Below are positions 7,524-14,022 of a stretch of 16,964 nt of DNA, one piece after another. The stretch is taken from positions 1 to 16,964 of the forward strand of contig JBBSIG010000031.1 of assembly GCA_038232215.1 (NCBI GenBank), written 5' to 3'. Below the pieces are notes generated by a model, which ran no database searches, had not been told where the DNA came from, and saw nothing but the letters and a program-made list of their open reading frames with translations. The stretch's first letter is position 1. Each line of letters opens with the position of its first letter. Source of the stretch: JBBSIG01 sp038232215. Its GTDB lineage: Bacteria; Actinomycetota; Thermoleophilia; Gaiellales; Gaiellaceae. The translations under genes were made by a program, and so were the position numbers.

Positions 7524-8831
7524 TCATCCGTTGACGGAGAAGCTCGAGTTCAGGTTGAGGTCCCGCAGGCGCGAGTAGAAGCCTGCGTCGAGCGTCACCC
7601 CCGTGTAGCGCGCCTCCACCTGGACGGGATCGGAGTCGTGATCGTGCCCGCGCTCGCAGGCGTCGATCAGCTCCGCCATCAGGTGCCCCACCACCGGGGC
7701 GTTCTTGAACTGGTTGCCGCTCGTTCCGACCGCCATGTAGAAGCCCGGCAGGTCGGACTTGTCGTAGATCGGGATCCAGTCGTCGGAGCAGTCGTAGAGA
7801 TCGACGACACCTCTCATCTCGTTCGGGATCTGCAGGCTCGGGATCCGCCGCGCGCAGCGGTAGACCTGCGCCTCCCACTGCTCGCGGGTCACGTTGCGGT
7901 CGAATTCGTCCGGGTCCTCGAGCCAGACCTTGGGATCGCAGTCCGGGTCCTCGCTCCCGATCAGGATGTTGTTGCCCGTCTCGGGCCGGAAGTAGATCGC
8001 GCTGTCTCCGTCCGAGACGTGCGCCCCGTCCCGCTCGAAGTCGAACCCGGGCGGCGAGGGGACGTGGTGCACCTCGTGACGGAGCGCCCGAGTCTTCACG
8101 CGCATACCGTCCTCGACGTCCGCCAGGCGGTTGAGCACGAACGAGTGCGGGCCGGCCACGTTGACGACGATCCTCGCATCGACCTCCTCGCCGCCGTCGA
8201 GCGTGACGCCGGCCACCCGGCCGTCCGTGCGTCGGATCCCGGTCACCGTGCGCCGAAACAGGAAGCGCCCGCCCTTGGCCTCGGCCGCGCGCTGGAGGTT
8301 GTGGCTCGCGAGCGCGGGATCGTTCACGTAGCCGGAGCCCGGGGTGTAGATCGCGCCCGGCAGCTTACGCTCGCGGGCCTCCGAGAAGCCCGGGTCGTCG
8401 GGGCGCGTCGGCGGCCAGAACGACGACACGTCGAAGATCGGCATCCGCTGCTCGAGCGTCCGGGTGTCCCAGTCCTCGTACTCGACGCCGAGCTTCCGGT
8501 AGTGGGGGAGCGCCTTCTCGTGCTGGCCCGTCTCGCTCTTCAGCAGGATCGTGCCCGGGCTCAGGTAGCGCGCGAGACCCGCCTCGTCCGGGGCCTCGAG
8601 GTAGCTCTCCCAGCTCTGCCAGTAGGAGAACCCCTCGTACGCCATCGCGACGCCGTCGAAGGACGAGTAGTGCGCACGCACGATCGCGCACGAGTTCGAT
8701 GTCGGCCCGTAGCCCGCCGCGGGCAGCTTGTCGACGTTCAGCGTGCGGTACCCGCGCTTCGACAGCTCGAACGCCGTCGCGGCTCCGATCACGCCGGCGC
8801 CGACGATCACCGCGTCGATCCGCTCTCCCAA
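7524..8831 (-). CDS. FAD-dependent oxidoreductase, DAO family (N-methylglycine oxidase/dehydrogenase-like)
   Basis: A 435-residue flavoprotein of the D-amino acid oxidase/SoxB family. The FAD motif VIVGAGVIGAATA spans 8-20, with Asp34 at the end of the second strand for the ribose. SNSCAIVRAHYS (45-56) corresponds to the GRNTTIVRSNY region of SoxB. The C-terminal FAD-binding signature is GFYMAVGTSGNQFKNAPVVG (363-382). There is no GcvT domain, so it differs from PDH-type dimethylglycine dehydrogenases. Context suggests a small N-methylated amino acid such as dimethylglycine or sarcosine, though proline betaine products or a D-amino acid are also possible. The TTG start has a very strong GGGAGGAGG site 4 nt upstream. 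It heads the minus-strand gene run and is divergent from a GntR gene 27 nt away. Confidence 0.92.
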   Translation of the reverse strand: MGERIDAVIVGAGVIGAATAFELSKRGYRTLNVDKLPAAGYGPTSNSCAIVRAHYSSFDGVAMAYEGFSYWQSWESYLEAPDEAGLARYLSPGTILLKSETGQHEKALPHYRKLGVEYEDWDTRTLEQRMPIFDVSSFWPPTRPDDPGFSEARERKLPGAIYTPGSGYVNDPALASHNLQRAAEAKGGRFLFRRTVTGIRRTDGRVAGVTLDGGEEVDARIVVNVAGPHSFVLNRLADVEDGMRVKTRALRHEVHHVPSPPGFDFERDGAHVSDGDSAIYFRPETGNNILIGSEDPDCDPKVWLEDPDEFDRNVTREQWEAQVYRCARRIPSLQIPNEMRGVVDLYDCSDDWIPIYDKSDLPGFYMAVGTSGNQFKNAPVVGHLMAELIDACERGHDHDSDPVQVEARYTGVTLDAGFYSRLRDLNLNSSFSVNG

Positions 8832-8845
8832 CGTTCCTCCTCCCG

Positions 8846-8851
8846 TACGAT
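8846..8851 (+). promoter_or_regulatory. Candidate -10 box TACGAT for the leaderless GntR gene
   Basis: TACGAT matches the actinobacterial TAnnnT -10 pattern and ends 7 nt before the GTG of the downstream GntR gene, so transcription would begin at the start codon. No ribosome-binding site precedes that GTG and no convincing -35 is seen. The site lies inside the 27-nt divergent gap. Confidence 0.45.
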
Positions 8852-8858
8852 ACAGGCT

Positions 8859-9536
8859 GTGCAGCGTTCTTATATATCAGTTGCGGAGACCGCGGACTTC
8901 GCAGGCGCTGGGCTCGCGGAGCGGGCGTATCTGGAGCTTCGCGACCGCATCGTCAGCTTGCGTCTGCCGCCCGGGGGCCCGCTCGAGGAGGAGAGCCTGA
9001 TGCGAGAGATCGGCGTCGGCCGGACTCCCGTTCGCGAGGCGATCAAGCGGCTCGCGCTCGAGGACCTCGTGAGCATCTATCCGCGCCGAGGCACCTTCGC
9101 GTCCGAGATCAACATCACAGACCTCGCGCAGATCTCCGACGTACGCATCCAGCTCGAGGGTCACGCGGCGCGCAGGGCCGCCGAGCGGGCCGGCCCGCTC
9201 GACCGGGAGGAGGCGGACGGGCTGATCGCCGAGCTGCACGAGCTCGCCTCCGGTCCTGCGGAGCGCGAGGCGCTCATGCGCGCGGACGCCGATGTGCACC
9301 GCTTCGTCCACCGCTGCTCGCAGAACCCGTATCTGCGCAGCACGCTCGACCGCTATCTCAACCTCTCGCTGCGGATCTGGTACCTCGTGCTCGACCGCCT
9401 GCCGCAACTCGGCGACAGCGTCCTCGAGCATCGCGCGCTGCTCGAGGCGGTGCGAGCGGGCGACGCCGACCGTGCGCACAGCCTCGCCGCCGGCCACGTC
9501 GCGGCGTTCGAGCGCGAGATCCGCCGCGTGCTCTGA
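8859..9536 (+). CDS. GntR-family regulator with FCD effector domain
   Basis: A 225-residue FadR-type regulator. The winged helix-turn-helix occupies about 16-83, with LMREIGVGRTPVREAIKRL (48-66) forming the recognition region. The FCD domain (90-222) keeps the usual metal ligands: Asp143 and His147 (DADVHRF), His191 (LEHRALL) and His213 (AGHVAAF), so it probably binds a small carboxylate through a metal ion, unlike the other GntR protein in this window. The GTG start is the only sensible one in frame; it lacks a Shine-Dalgarno site but has TACGAT 7 nt upstream, fitting a leaderless message. It is divergent from the FAD oxidoreductase operon with 27 nt between start codons and is its likely regulator. 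Confidence 0.93.
   Translation: MQRSYISVAETADFAGAGLAERAYLELRDRIVSLRLPPGGPLEEESLMREIGVGRTPVREAIKRLALEDLVSIYPRRGTFASEINITDLAQISDVRIQLEGHAARRAAERAGPLDREEADGLIAELHELASGPAEREALMRADADVHRFVHRCSQNPYLRSTLDRYLNLSLRIWYLVLDRLPQLGDSVLEHRALLEAVRAGDADRAHSLAAGHVAAFEREIRRVL
8869..8880. promoter_or_regulatory. AT-rich dyad CTTATATATCAG, candidate GntR operator and minus-strand -10 region
   Basis: A 12-nt near-palindrome (10 of 12 positions symmetric) covers codons 4-8 of the GntR gene. On the minus strand it contains TATAAG (8874-8869), a plausible -10 box that would start transcription about 30 nt before the FAD oxidoreductase TTG. A protein bound here could control both divergent units. Both roles are inferred from sequence. 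Confidence 0.45.
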
Positions 9537-9595
9537 GGGCCCGACGCGGCCATACTCAGGGTCACTGCAGTCGAGAGCGAGAGGAGCCGAGCATC

Positions 9596-9994
9596 GTGAC
9601 TTCGTACACCGTCATGAACCTGAGGGAGGTGGAGGACGCGGCGCCGAAGTTCGGCCTCTCGCCGGGCCTCGAGGCGCGCTTCGCCAAGGGGCCGCTCGGC
9701 CTGGAGCAGTCGGGCGTCAGCCTCCAGCGTCTGGCGCCGAGGTTCCGCACCCCCTTCGGGCACCGGCACGGCCGGCAGGAGGAGCTCTACGTGGTGGTCG
9801 GCGGGAGCGGTCGGGCGAAGCTCGGAGACGAGATCGTCGAGCTGAGGACCTGGGACGCCGTGCGGGTGCCGCCGGAGACGATGCGCGCCTTCGAAGGGGG
9901 GCCCGAAGGCATCGAGCTCCTGGCCTTCGGAGCCCCGAGCACCGGCGACCTGGCCGCCGACGCCGAGCAGGCGCCGGGCTGGTGGACGGACTGA
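9596..9994 (+). CDS. Small single-domain cupin protein
   Basis: A 132-residue protein with one beta-barrel cupin domain (about 45-115). The first cupin motif is clear: GHRHGRQEELYVVVGGSG (55-72), with His56, His58 and Glu62/63 as metal ligands. In the second motif, VPPETMRAFEGG, the usual histidine appears to be Arg97, so the fourth ligand is missing and metal binding or catalysis may be altered. Function is not identifiable; such cupins can be sugar isomerases, dioxygenases or ligand-binding proteins. The GTG start is preceded by GAGGAG 9 nt upstream and follows the GntR gene by 59 nt. It converges with the 92-residue gene, leaving 24 nt between their stops. Confidence 0.85.
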   Translation: MTSYTVMNLREVEDAAPKFGLSPGLEARFAKGPLGLEQSGVSLQRLAPRFRTPFGHRHGRQEELYVVVGGSGRAKLGDEIVELRTWDAVRVPPETMRAFEGGPEGIELLAFGAPSTGDLAADAEQAPGWWTD

Positions 9995-10018
9995 CCGTGC
10001 GCACCCGCCGGACGTCGT

Positions 10019-10297
10019 CTACGTGCTGACCGGATCCGCCTCCTCGACCACGTTCGGCCCGTGCTTGTCCTCGAAGCGGTCGAGGACTCCCGACTCGACG
10101 ACTCGCCGCCTCGCTTCTTGCGCCTCCTCCAGCGAGGCGAACTCGAGCATGACGAAGACCTGGCTCGGGTCGTCGGCACCGCGGAAGACGCGCACGGCGG
10201 TCGCCTGCTCGCGCGCCCGCGGACGATCCTGGTCGAACATCGATCTCCAGGTGTCGTAGTCGCCGACCTGGATCCTGGTGATCACGAACGCGGCCAT
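10019..10297 (-). CDS. Small dimeric alpha/beta-barrel (antibiotic-monooxygenase-like) protein
   Basis: A 92-residue protein, MAAFVITRIQVGDYDTW at the start, with the beta-alpha-beta pattern, a D-Y-D-T-W-x-x-x-F segment and a VFVMLEFASLEEAQ strand-helix step typical of the ABM-like/DUF ferredoxin-fold dimers. Most of these have no known substrate; some are monooxygenases, cyclases or stress-responsive proteins. The ATG is backed by a strong GAGAGGAGG site 8 nt upstream. It is divergent from the IclR operon (118 nt apart) and convergent with the cupin. Nothing ties it directly to methyl metabolism besides location. Confidence 0.8.
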   Translation of the reverse strand: MAAFVITRIQVGDYDTWRSMFDQDRPRAREQATAVRVFRGADDPSQVFVMLEFASLEEAQEARRRVVESGVLDRFEDKHGPNVVEEADPVST

Positions 10298-10378
10298 CGG
10301 ACTGGCCTCCTCTCGTCGGGCGGGCCGCGACCCTAACACCCTCGGGTGCGTGCGCATGCCGGCCCGGTTCGACGGCCG

Positions 10379-10407
10379 TTGACCGGAGCTCCCGAAGGCG
10401 CTACTAT
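10379..10407 (+). promoter_or_regulatory. Promoter TTGACC-17 nt-TACTAT for the iclR-corrinoid operon
   Basis: A -35 element TTGACC (10379-10384), a 17-nt spacer and a -10 element TACTAT (10402-10407) form the best housekeeping-type promoter in the window. The predicted start site is about 10413-10416, at or just before the GTG of the IclR gene. The eight downstream genes are all overlapping or nearly so, so this may drive all of them. Confidence 0.7.
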
Positions 10408-10415
10408 CCCGCATC

Positions 10416-10433
10416 GTGGAACAGAGGTTCCAC
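10416..10433. promoter_or_regulatory. Perfect 7-4-7 inverted repeat GTGGAACAGAGGTTCCAC, candidate IclR operator
   Basis: Two perfect 7-nt arms, GTGGAAC and GTTCCAC, flank AGAG. The repeat begins at the predicted transcription start and overlaps the first codons of the IclR gene. TGGAA/TTCCA half-sites are known for several IclR-family regulators. Position +1 to +18 suits repression by the product of the same gene. Confidence 0.65.
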
Positions 10434-11221
10434 AGAACGAGCCGGATGACCGAGGCCACGGGCACCCAGTCGATCGACCGCGCGGCGCAGCTCCTCGTGC
10501 GCGTCGTGGAGAGCTCCCGGCCGACGAGCGTCGGCGCCCTCGCCGCGTCGAGCGGGTTGCCGAAGAGCACGACCTCGCGTCTCGTCGGCGCGCTCGAGCG
10601 CCAGGGGCTGCTGCAACGAGACGGCGGCCGCGGCAGTCTGCGGCCGGGGCCCGTGCTCATGCGCTTCGCGCACCGGGGCGTGGGAGACGTCGACCTCGTC
10701 GAGCTGGCCCAGCCGACGCTCCGCGCGCTCGCCGACGAGACCCGCGAGACGATCAATCTCGCGGTGCCGACTGCGCGCGGGGTCGAGCACCTCGCCCAGG
10801 TCGACAGCGGCCACTACATCGGCCTCACGAGCTGGGTCGGGCGGGCCGTGCCGGTGCACGCGGCCGCCAACGGGAAGGTCTTCCTCGCCTACGGCGCCGC
10901 CCGCCTGCCCGCGGGCGCACGGCTCGAGCGGCTCACGGAGCGCACGATCGCCGATCGCCCGGCGCTCGAGGCGGAGCTCGCCGAGGTGCGGCGGCACGGG
11001 TACGCGACGGCCGTCGACGAGCTCGAGCCCGGGCTGTGGGCAGTGGGCGCGCCCGTGCGCGGCGCCGGCGACGAGGTGCTCGCTGCGCTCAGCGTGTCCG
11101 GTCCCACGATCCGACTCGCGGACGGGCGCCTCGAGGAGCTCGGCGCGCTCCTGATCGACCACGCGGCTCGGCTCTCGGCCCGGCTCGGCTACGGCTACCA
11201 CGACGCGAAGCGAGGTGCTGC

Positions 11222-11225
<4 letters not shown>
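10416..11225 (+). CDS. IclR-family transcriptional regulator, first gene of the corrinoid operon
   Basis: Up to 269 residues. The N-terminal winged helix-turn-helix begins at QSIDRAAQLL (about 18) and contains SVGALAASSGLPKSTTSRLVGALE as its helix-turn-helix. The effector domain (about 90-262) shows the family segments GLTSWVGRAVPVHAAANGKVFLAY and GYATAVDELEPGLWAVGAPV. GTG at 10416 is taken because the promoter's predicted start site falls on it (leaderless); ATG at 10446, giving 259 residues and leaving the operator outside the coding region, is a real alternative, and neither has a good ribosome-binding site. The stop overlaps the corrinoid gene start as ATGA. It probably controls the operon in response to a methylated substrate or a product. 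Confidence 0.92.
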
Positions 11226-11886
<661 letters not shown>

Positions 11887-11887
<1 letters not shown>

Positions 11888-12243
11888 TGGATCCGCTCGC
11901 CGCGGTCGAGAAGGCGGTCAAGGGCCCGATCTGGGGCTGCCGGATGTGCGGTCAGTGCGTGCTGCACTCGACCGGCCTGACCTGTCCGATGAACTGCCCC
12001 AAGCTGCTTCGCAACGGTCCGTGCGGGGGCGTGCGAGCCGACGGGGGCTGCGAGGTGCGGCCCGAGATGCGCTGCGTGTGGCTCGAGGGCTACGAGCGCT
12101 CGCGGAAGCTGCCGCTCTGGCGGGAGGAGCTCAACCAGCTGCGGCCGCCGGTCGACAACCGTCTCTGGGGCACCGCCTCGTGGCGGAACTTCCTGACGAA
12201 GCGCGATCGCCGGGTGCCGGCGGGCTGGCGCGCGGGGCAGTAG
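11887..12243 (+). CDS. metV: MetV-like cysteine-rich partner of methylenetetrahydrofolate reductase
   Basis: A 118-residue protein of the type annotated as methylenetetrahydrofolate reductase C-terminal domain, equivalent to MetV of acetogens. It has eight cysteines: 18, 21, 24 (GCRMCGQC), 33, 37 (CPMNC), 46 (GPCGGV), 55 and 63, enough for metal or iron-sulfur binding. In acetogens MetV forms a complex with MetF and helps link the reductase to an electron carrier other than NAD(P)H. Here the gene lies directly before a MetF-like gene, supporting the same pairing. The ATG shares one base with the corrinoid stop (TGATG). Confidence 0.88.
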
Positions 12244-13187
12244 GAGCCCTGTCCGGGCTCGAGCAGAAGCTCGCGGCGGGCGACCTCGTCGTCACCGCCG
12301 AGCTGCCGACGATCGACGGCGGCGGCGTGGCCGAGGTCCGGCGTCAGCTCGCCCCGATGGAGCCGTATCTCGACGCCGTCAACGCGACGGACAACACGGC
12401 CGCGCACGCGCACGCGTCGCCGCTCGCGGTCGCGATCGCGCTCCGGCAGTGCGGTGTCGAGCCGATCATGCAGCTCGTCTGCCGCGACCGGAACCGGCTC
12501 GCGCTCGAGGCCGATCTCGTCGGCGCCTCGCTGCACGGAATCGAGAACGTGTGCTGCCTGACGGGCGACGACGTCACGGCCGGCGACGAGCCCGAGGCGC
12601 GGCGCGTCTTCGACCTCGACAGCCCGCAGCTGCTCGCCGCGGCGCGGGGGATCTCGGAGGGGCGCTACCTGTCCGGGCGGCCGCTCGAGCCGGCTCCGCA
12701 CCTCTTTCTCGGGGCGGTCGAGAACCCGGGCGCGCCTCCGTACGAGTATCGAGTCGAGCGGGCGGCGAAGAAGGCCCTCGCCGGCGCGCGGTTCCTGCAG
12801 CTCCAGCTCTGCTTCGAGCCCTCGTACCTCGAGCGCTTCGTGCACGAGGCCGTCGCGACCGGGCTCGCCGAGCGGGTGGCGCTGATTCCGTCGATCTGCA
12901 TCCTGCGGACCGCTTCGTCGCTTCGCTTCATCGACGCGAAGGTGCCGGGCATCTCGGTGCCCTCCGCCGTGATCGAGCGCGTCGCGGCCGCCGACGACGA
13001 GCAGGACGCCTGCTTCGACCTCGCCTACGAGCTCGCCCGGCATGCGCTCGACCTGCCCGGCATCGCCGGCCTGCACCTGATCAGCTTCCGCCGGGACGCG
13101 GGCATCGCCAAGCTCTGCAGGCGCCTCGGCATCCCCCCTCGACTCGAAAGAGAGGCACGTGGACACCGTTCTCCAGTCGCGGTCTAA
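12180..13187 (+). CDS. metF: 5,10-Methylenetetrahydrofolate reductase, MetF family
   Basis: A TIM-barrel flavoenzyme that interconverts methyl-THF and methylene-THF; in this operon it probably runs in the oxidising direction. Motifs: VVTAELPT, with the catalytic glutamate (Glu41 with this start); DNTAAHAHASPLAVA; CRDRNRLALEADLVGA (101-116), conserved in MetV-partnered MetF; and CLTGDD (126-131). The fold should begin near 12255, but no ATG, GTG or TTG exists there. GTG at 12180, which overlaps metV by 64 nt, is the nearest conventional upstream start and gives 335 residues with an unusual basic, Gly/Ala-rich leader; CTG at 12249 would fit the family length but leaves GGAG only 2 nt away. The start is therefore uncertain, the identity is not. 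Confidence 0.88.
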   Translation: MAELPDEARSPGAGGLARGAVGALSGLEQKLAAGDLVVTAELPTIDGGGVAEVRRQLAPMEPYLDAVNATDNTAAHAHASPLAVAIALRQCGVEPIMQLVCRDRNRLALEADLVGASLHGIENVCCLTGDDVTAGDEPEARRVFDLDSPQLLAAARGISEGRYLSGRPLEPAPHLFLGAVENPGAPPYEYRVERAAKKALAGARFLQLQLCFEPSYLERFVHEAVATGLAERVALIPSICILRTASSLRFIDAKVPGISVPSAVIERVAAADDEQDACFDLAYELARHALDLPGIAGLHLISFRRDAGIAKLCRRLGIPPRLEREARGHRSPVAV

Positions 13188-14022
13188 AACCGTCGTCATC
13201 GGCGCCGAGCAGCCGTTCTGCATCATCGGCGAGCGGATCAACCCGACCGGGCGCAAGGCCTTCAGCGAGGAGCTCCGTGCGGGCGACTACGACACCGTCG
13301 TCGCGGACGCGCTCGCGCAGGTCGAGGCGGGCGCCGACATGCTCGACGTCAACGCCGGCATCCCGCTCGTGGACGAGGCGGAGCTGCTCACCCGCCTGAT
13401 CCGGCTCGTGCAGGACACCGTCGACGTGCCCCTCTGTCTCGACTCCTCGGTGGTGGAGGCGCTCGAGGCGGCGCTCGACGTCTACGAGGGGAAGGCGCTC
13501 GTCAACTCGGTCACGGGCGAGGACGACCGGCTGGAGCTGATCCTGCCGCTGATCGCGAAGCACGGCGCGGCGGTCATCGGGCTCGCGAACGACGAGACCG
13601 GCATCCCCGAGACGGCGCAGCAGCGGCTCGAGATCGCGCGCAAGATCGTCTCCGCGGCGGGCGATCACGGCATCCCGCCCGAGGACGTGGTGATCGACCC
13701 GCTCGCGATGACGGTGGGAGCCGCGACCGACGCGGTCGAGATCACGCTCGAGGCGATCCGGCTGATCCGCGACGAGCTGGGCGTGAACATGTCGCTCGGC
13801 GCCTCCAACGTCTCGTTCGGCCTGCCGGAGCGGCACGCGCTCAACGCGGCCTTCCTCGCCATGGCGGCGAGCCACGGCCTCACGAGCGCGATCATGAACG
13901 CCCTCGCGCCCGAGTGCGTCCGCTCGGTGCGGGCGACCGACCTGCTGCTCGGGCACGACGCCTGGGGGACCCGCTGGATCGCGGGCTACCGCGAGCGGCA
14001 GAAGGCGGCCTCGTCGGCATGA
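13159..14022 (+). CDS. Methyltetrahydrofolate:corrinoid protein methyltransferase (pterin-binding domain)
   Basis: A 287-residue TIM-barrel of the pterin-binding family, like AcsE and MtgA, which move methyl groups between a corrinoid protein and tetrahydrofolate. Conserved pterin contacts are visible: GERINPTGRK (24-33), DVNAG (63-67), Asp95 in CLDSS, Asn116 in VNSV, and Asn217 in SNVSFGLP, the residue that hydrogen-bonds N5 of the folate in AcsE. No corrinoid domain is fused, so it must act on the carrier encoded two genes upstream of metF. The GTG start lies inside metF (29-nt overlap) with AGAGG close upstream. The stop overlaps the next start as ATGA. Here methyl flow from corrinoid to THF is favoured. 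Confidence 0.94.
   Translation: MDTVLQSRSKTVVIGAEQPFCIIGERINPTGRKAFSEELRAGDYDTVVADALAQVEAGADMLDVNAGIPLVDEAELLTRLIRLVQDTVDVPLCLDSSVVEALEAALDVYEGKALVNSVTGEDDRLELILPLIAKHGAAVIGLANDETGIPETAQQRLEIARKIVSAAGDHGIPPEDVVIDPLAMTVGAATDAVEITLEAIRLIRDELGVNMSLGASNVSFGLPERHALNAAFLAMAASHGLTSAIMNALAPECVRSVRATDLLLGHDAWGTRWIAGYRERQKAASSA

Noticed and set aside
7524..8831. Assignment as D-amino acid dehydrogenase DadA or as a second soxB
   Set aside because: The family motifs are shared by many DAO-type enzymes; the sequence differs from the SoxB in this window at the N-terminal motif region, and nothing seen decides the substrate, so a general name was used.
7284..8858. Long open frame continuing upstream of the plus-strand GntR gene
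   Set aside because: It is antisense to the aminotransferase start and the whole FAD oxidoreductase gene, shows no domain, and is rich in Arg/Val/Asp as expected for a shadow frame in GC-rich DNA. The GntR gene proper starts at 8859.
9551..9556. CATACT as a -10 box for the cupin gene
   Set aside because: Only a partial match and no -35 partner in a 59-nt gap; not strong enough to annotate.
10333..10338. Minus-strand TAGGGT as a -10 box for the 92-residue protein
   Set aside because: It matches TAnnnT, but no -35 element was found at suitable spacing and such matches occur often by chance.
10446..10448. ATG as the certain start of the IclR gene
   Set aside because: It is possible and keeps the operator outside the coding region, but it has no ribosome-binding site. 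The predicted transcript start coincides with the GTG at 10416, so the longer form was kept with the alternative stated.
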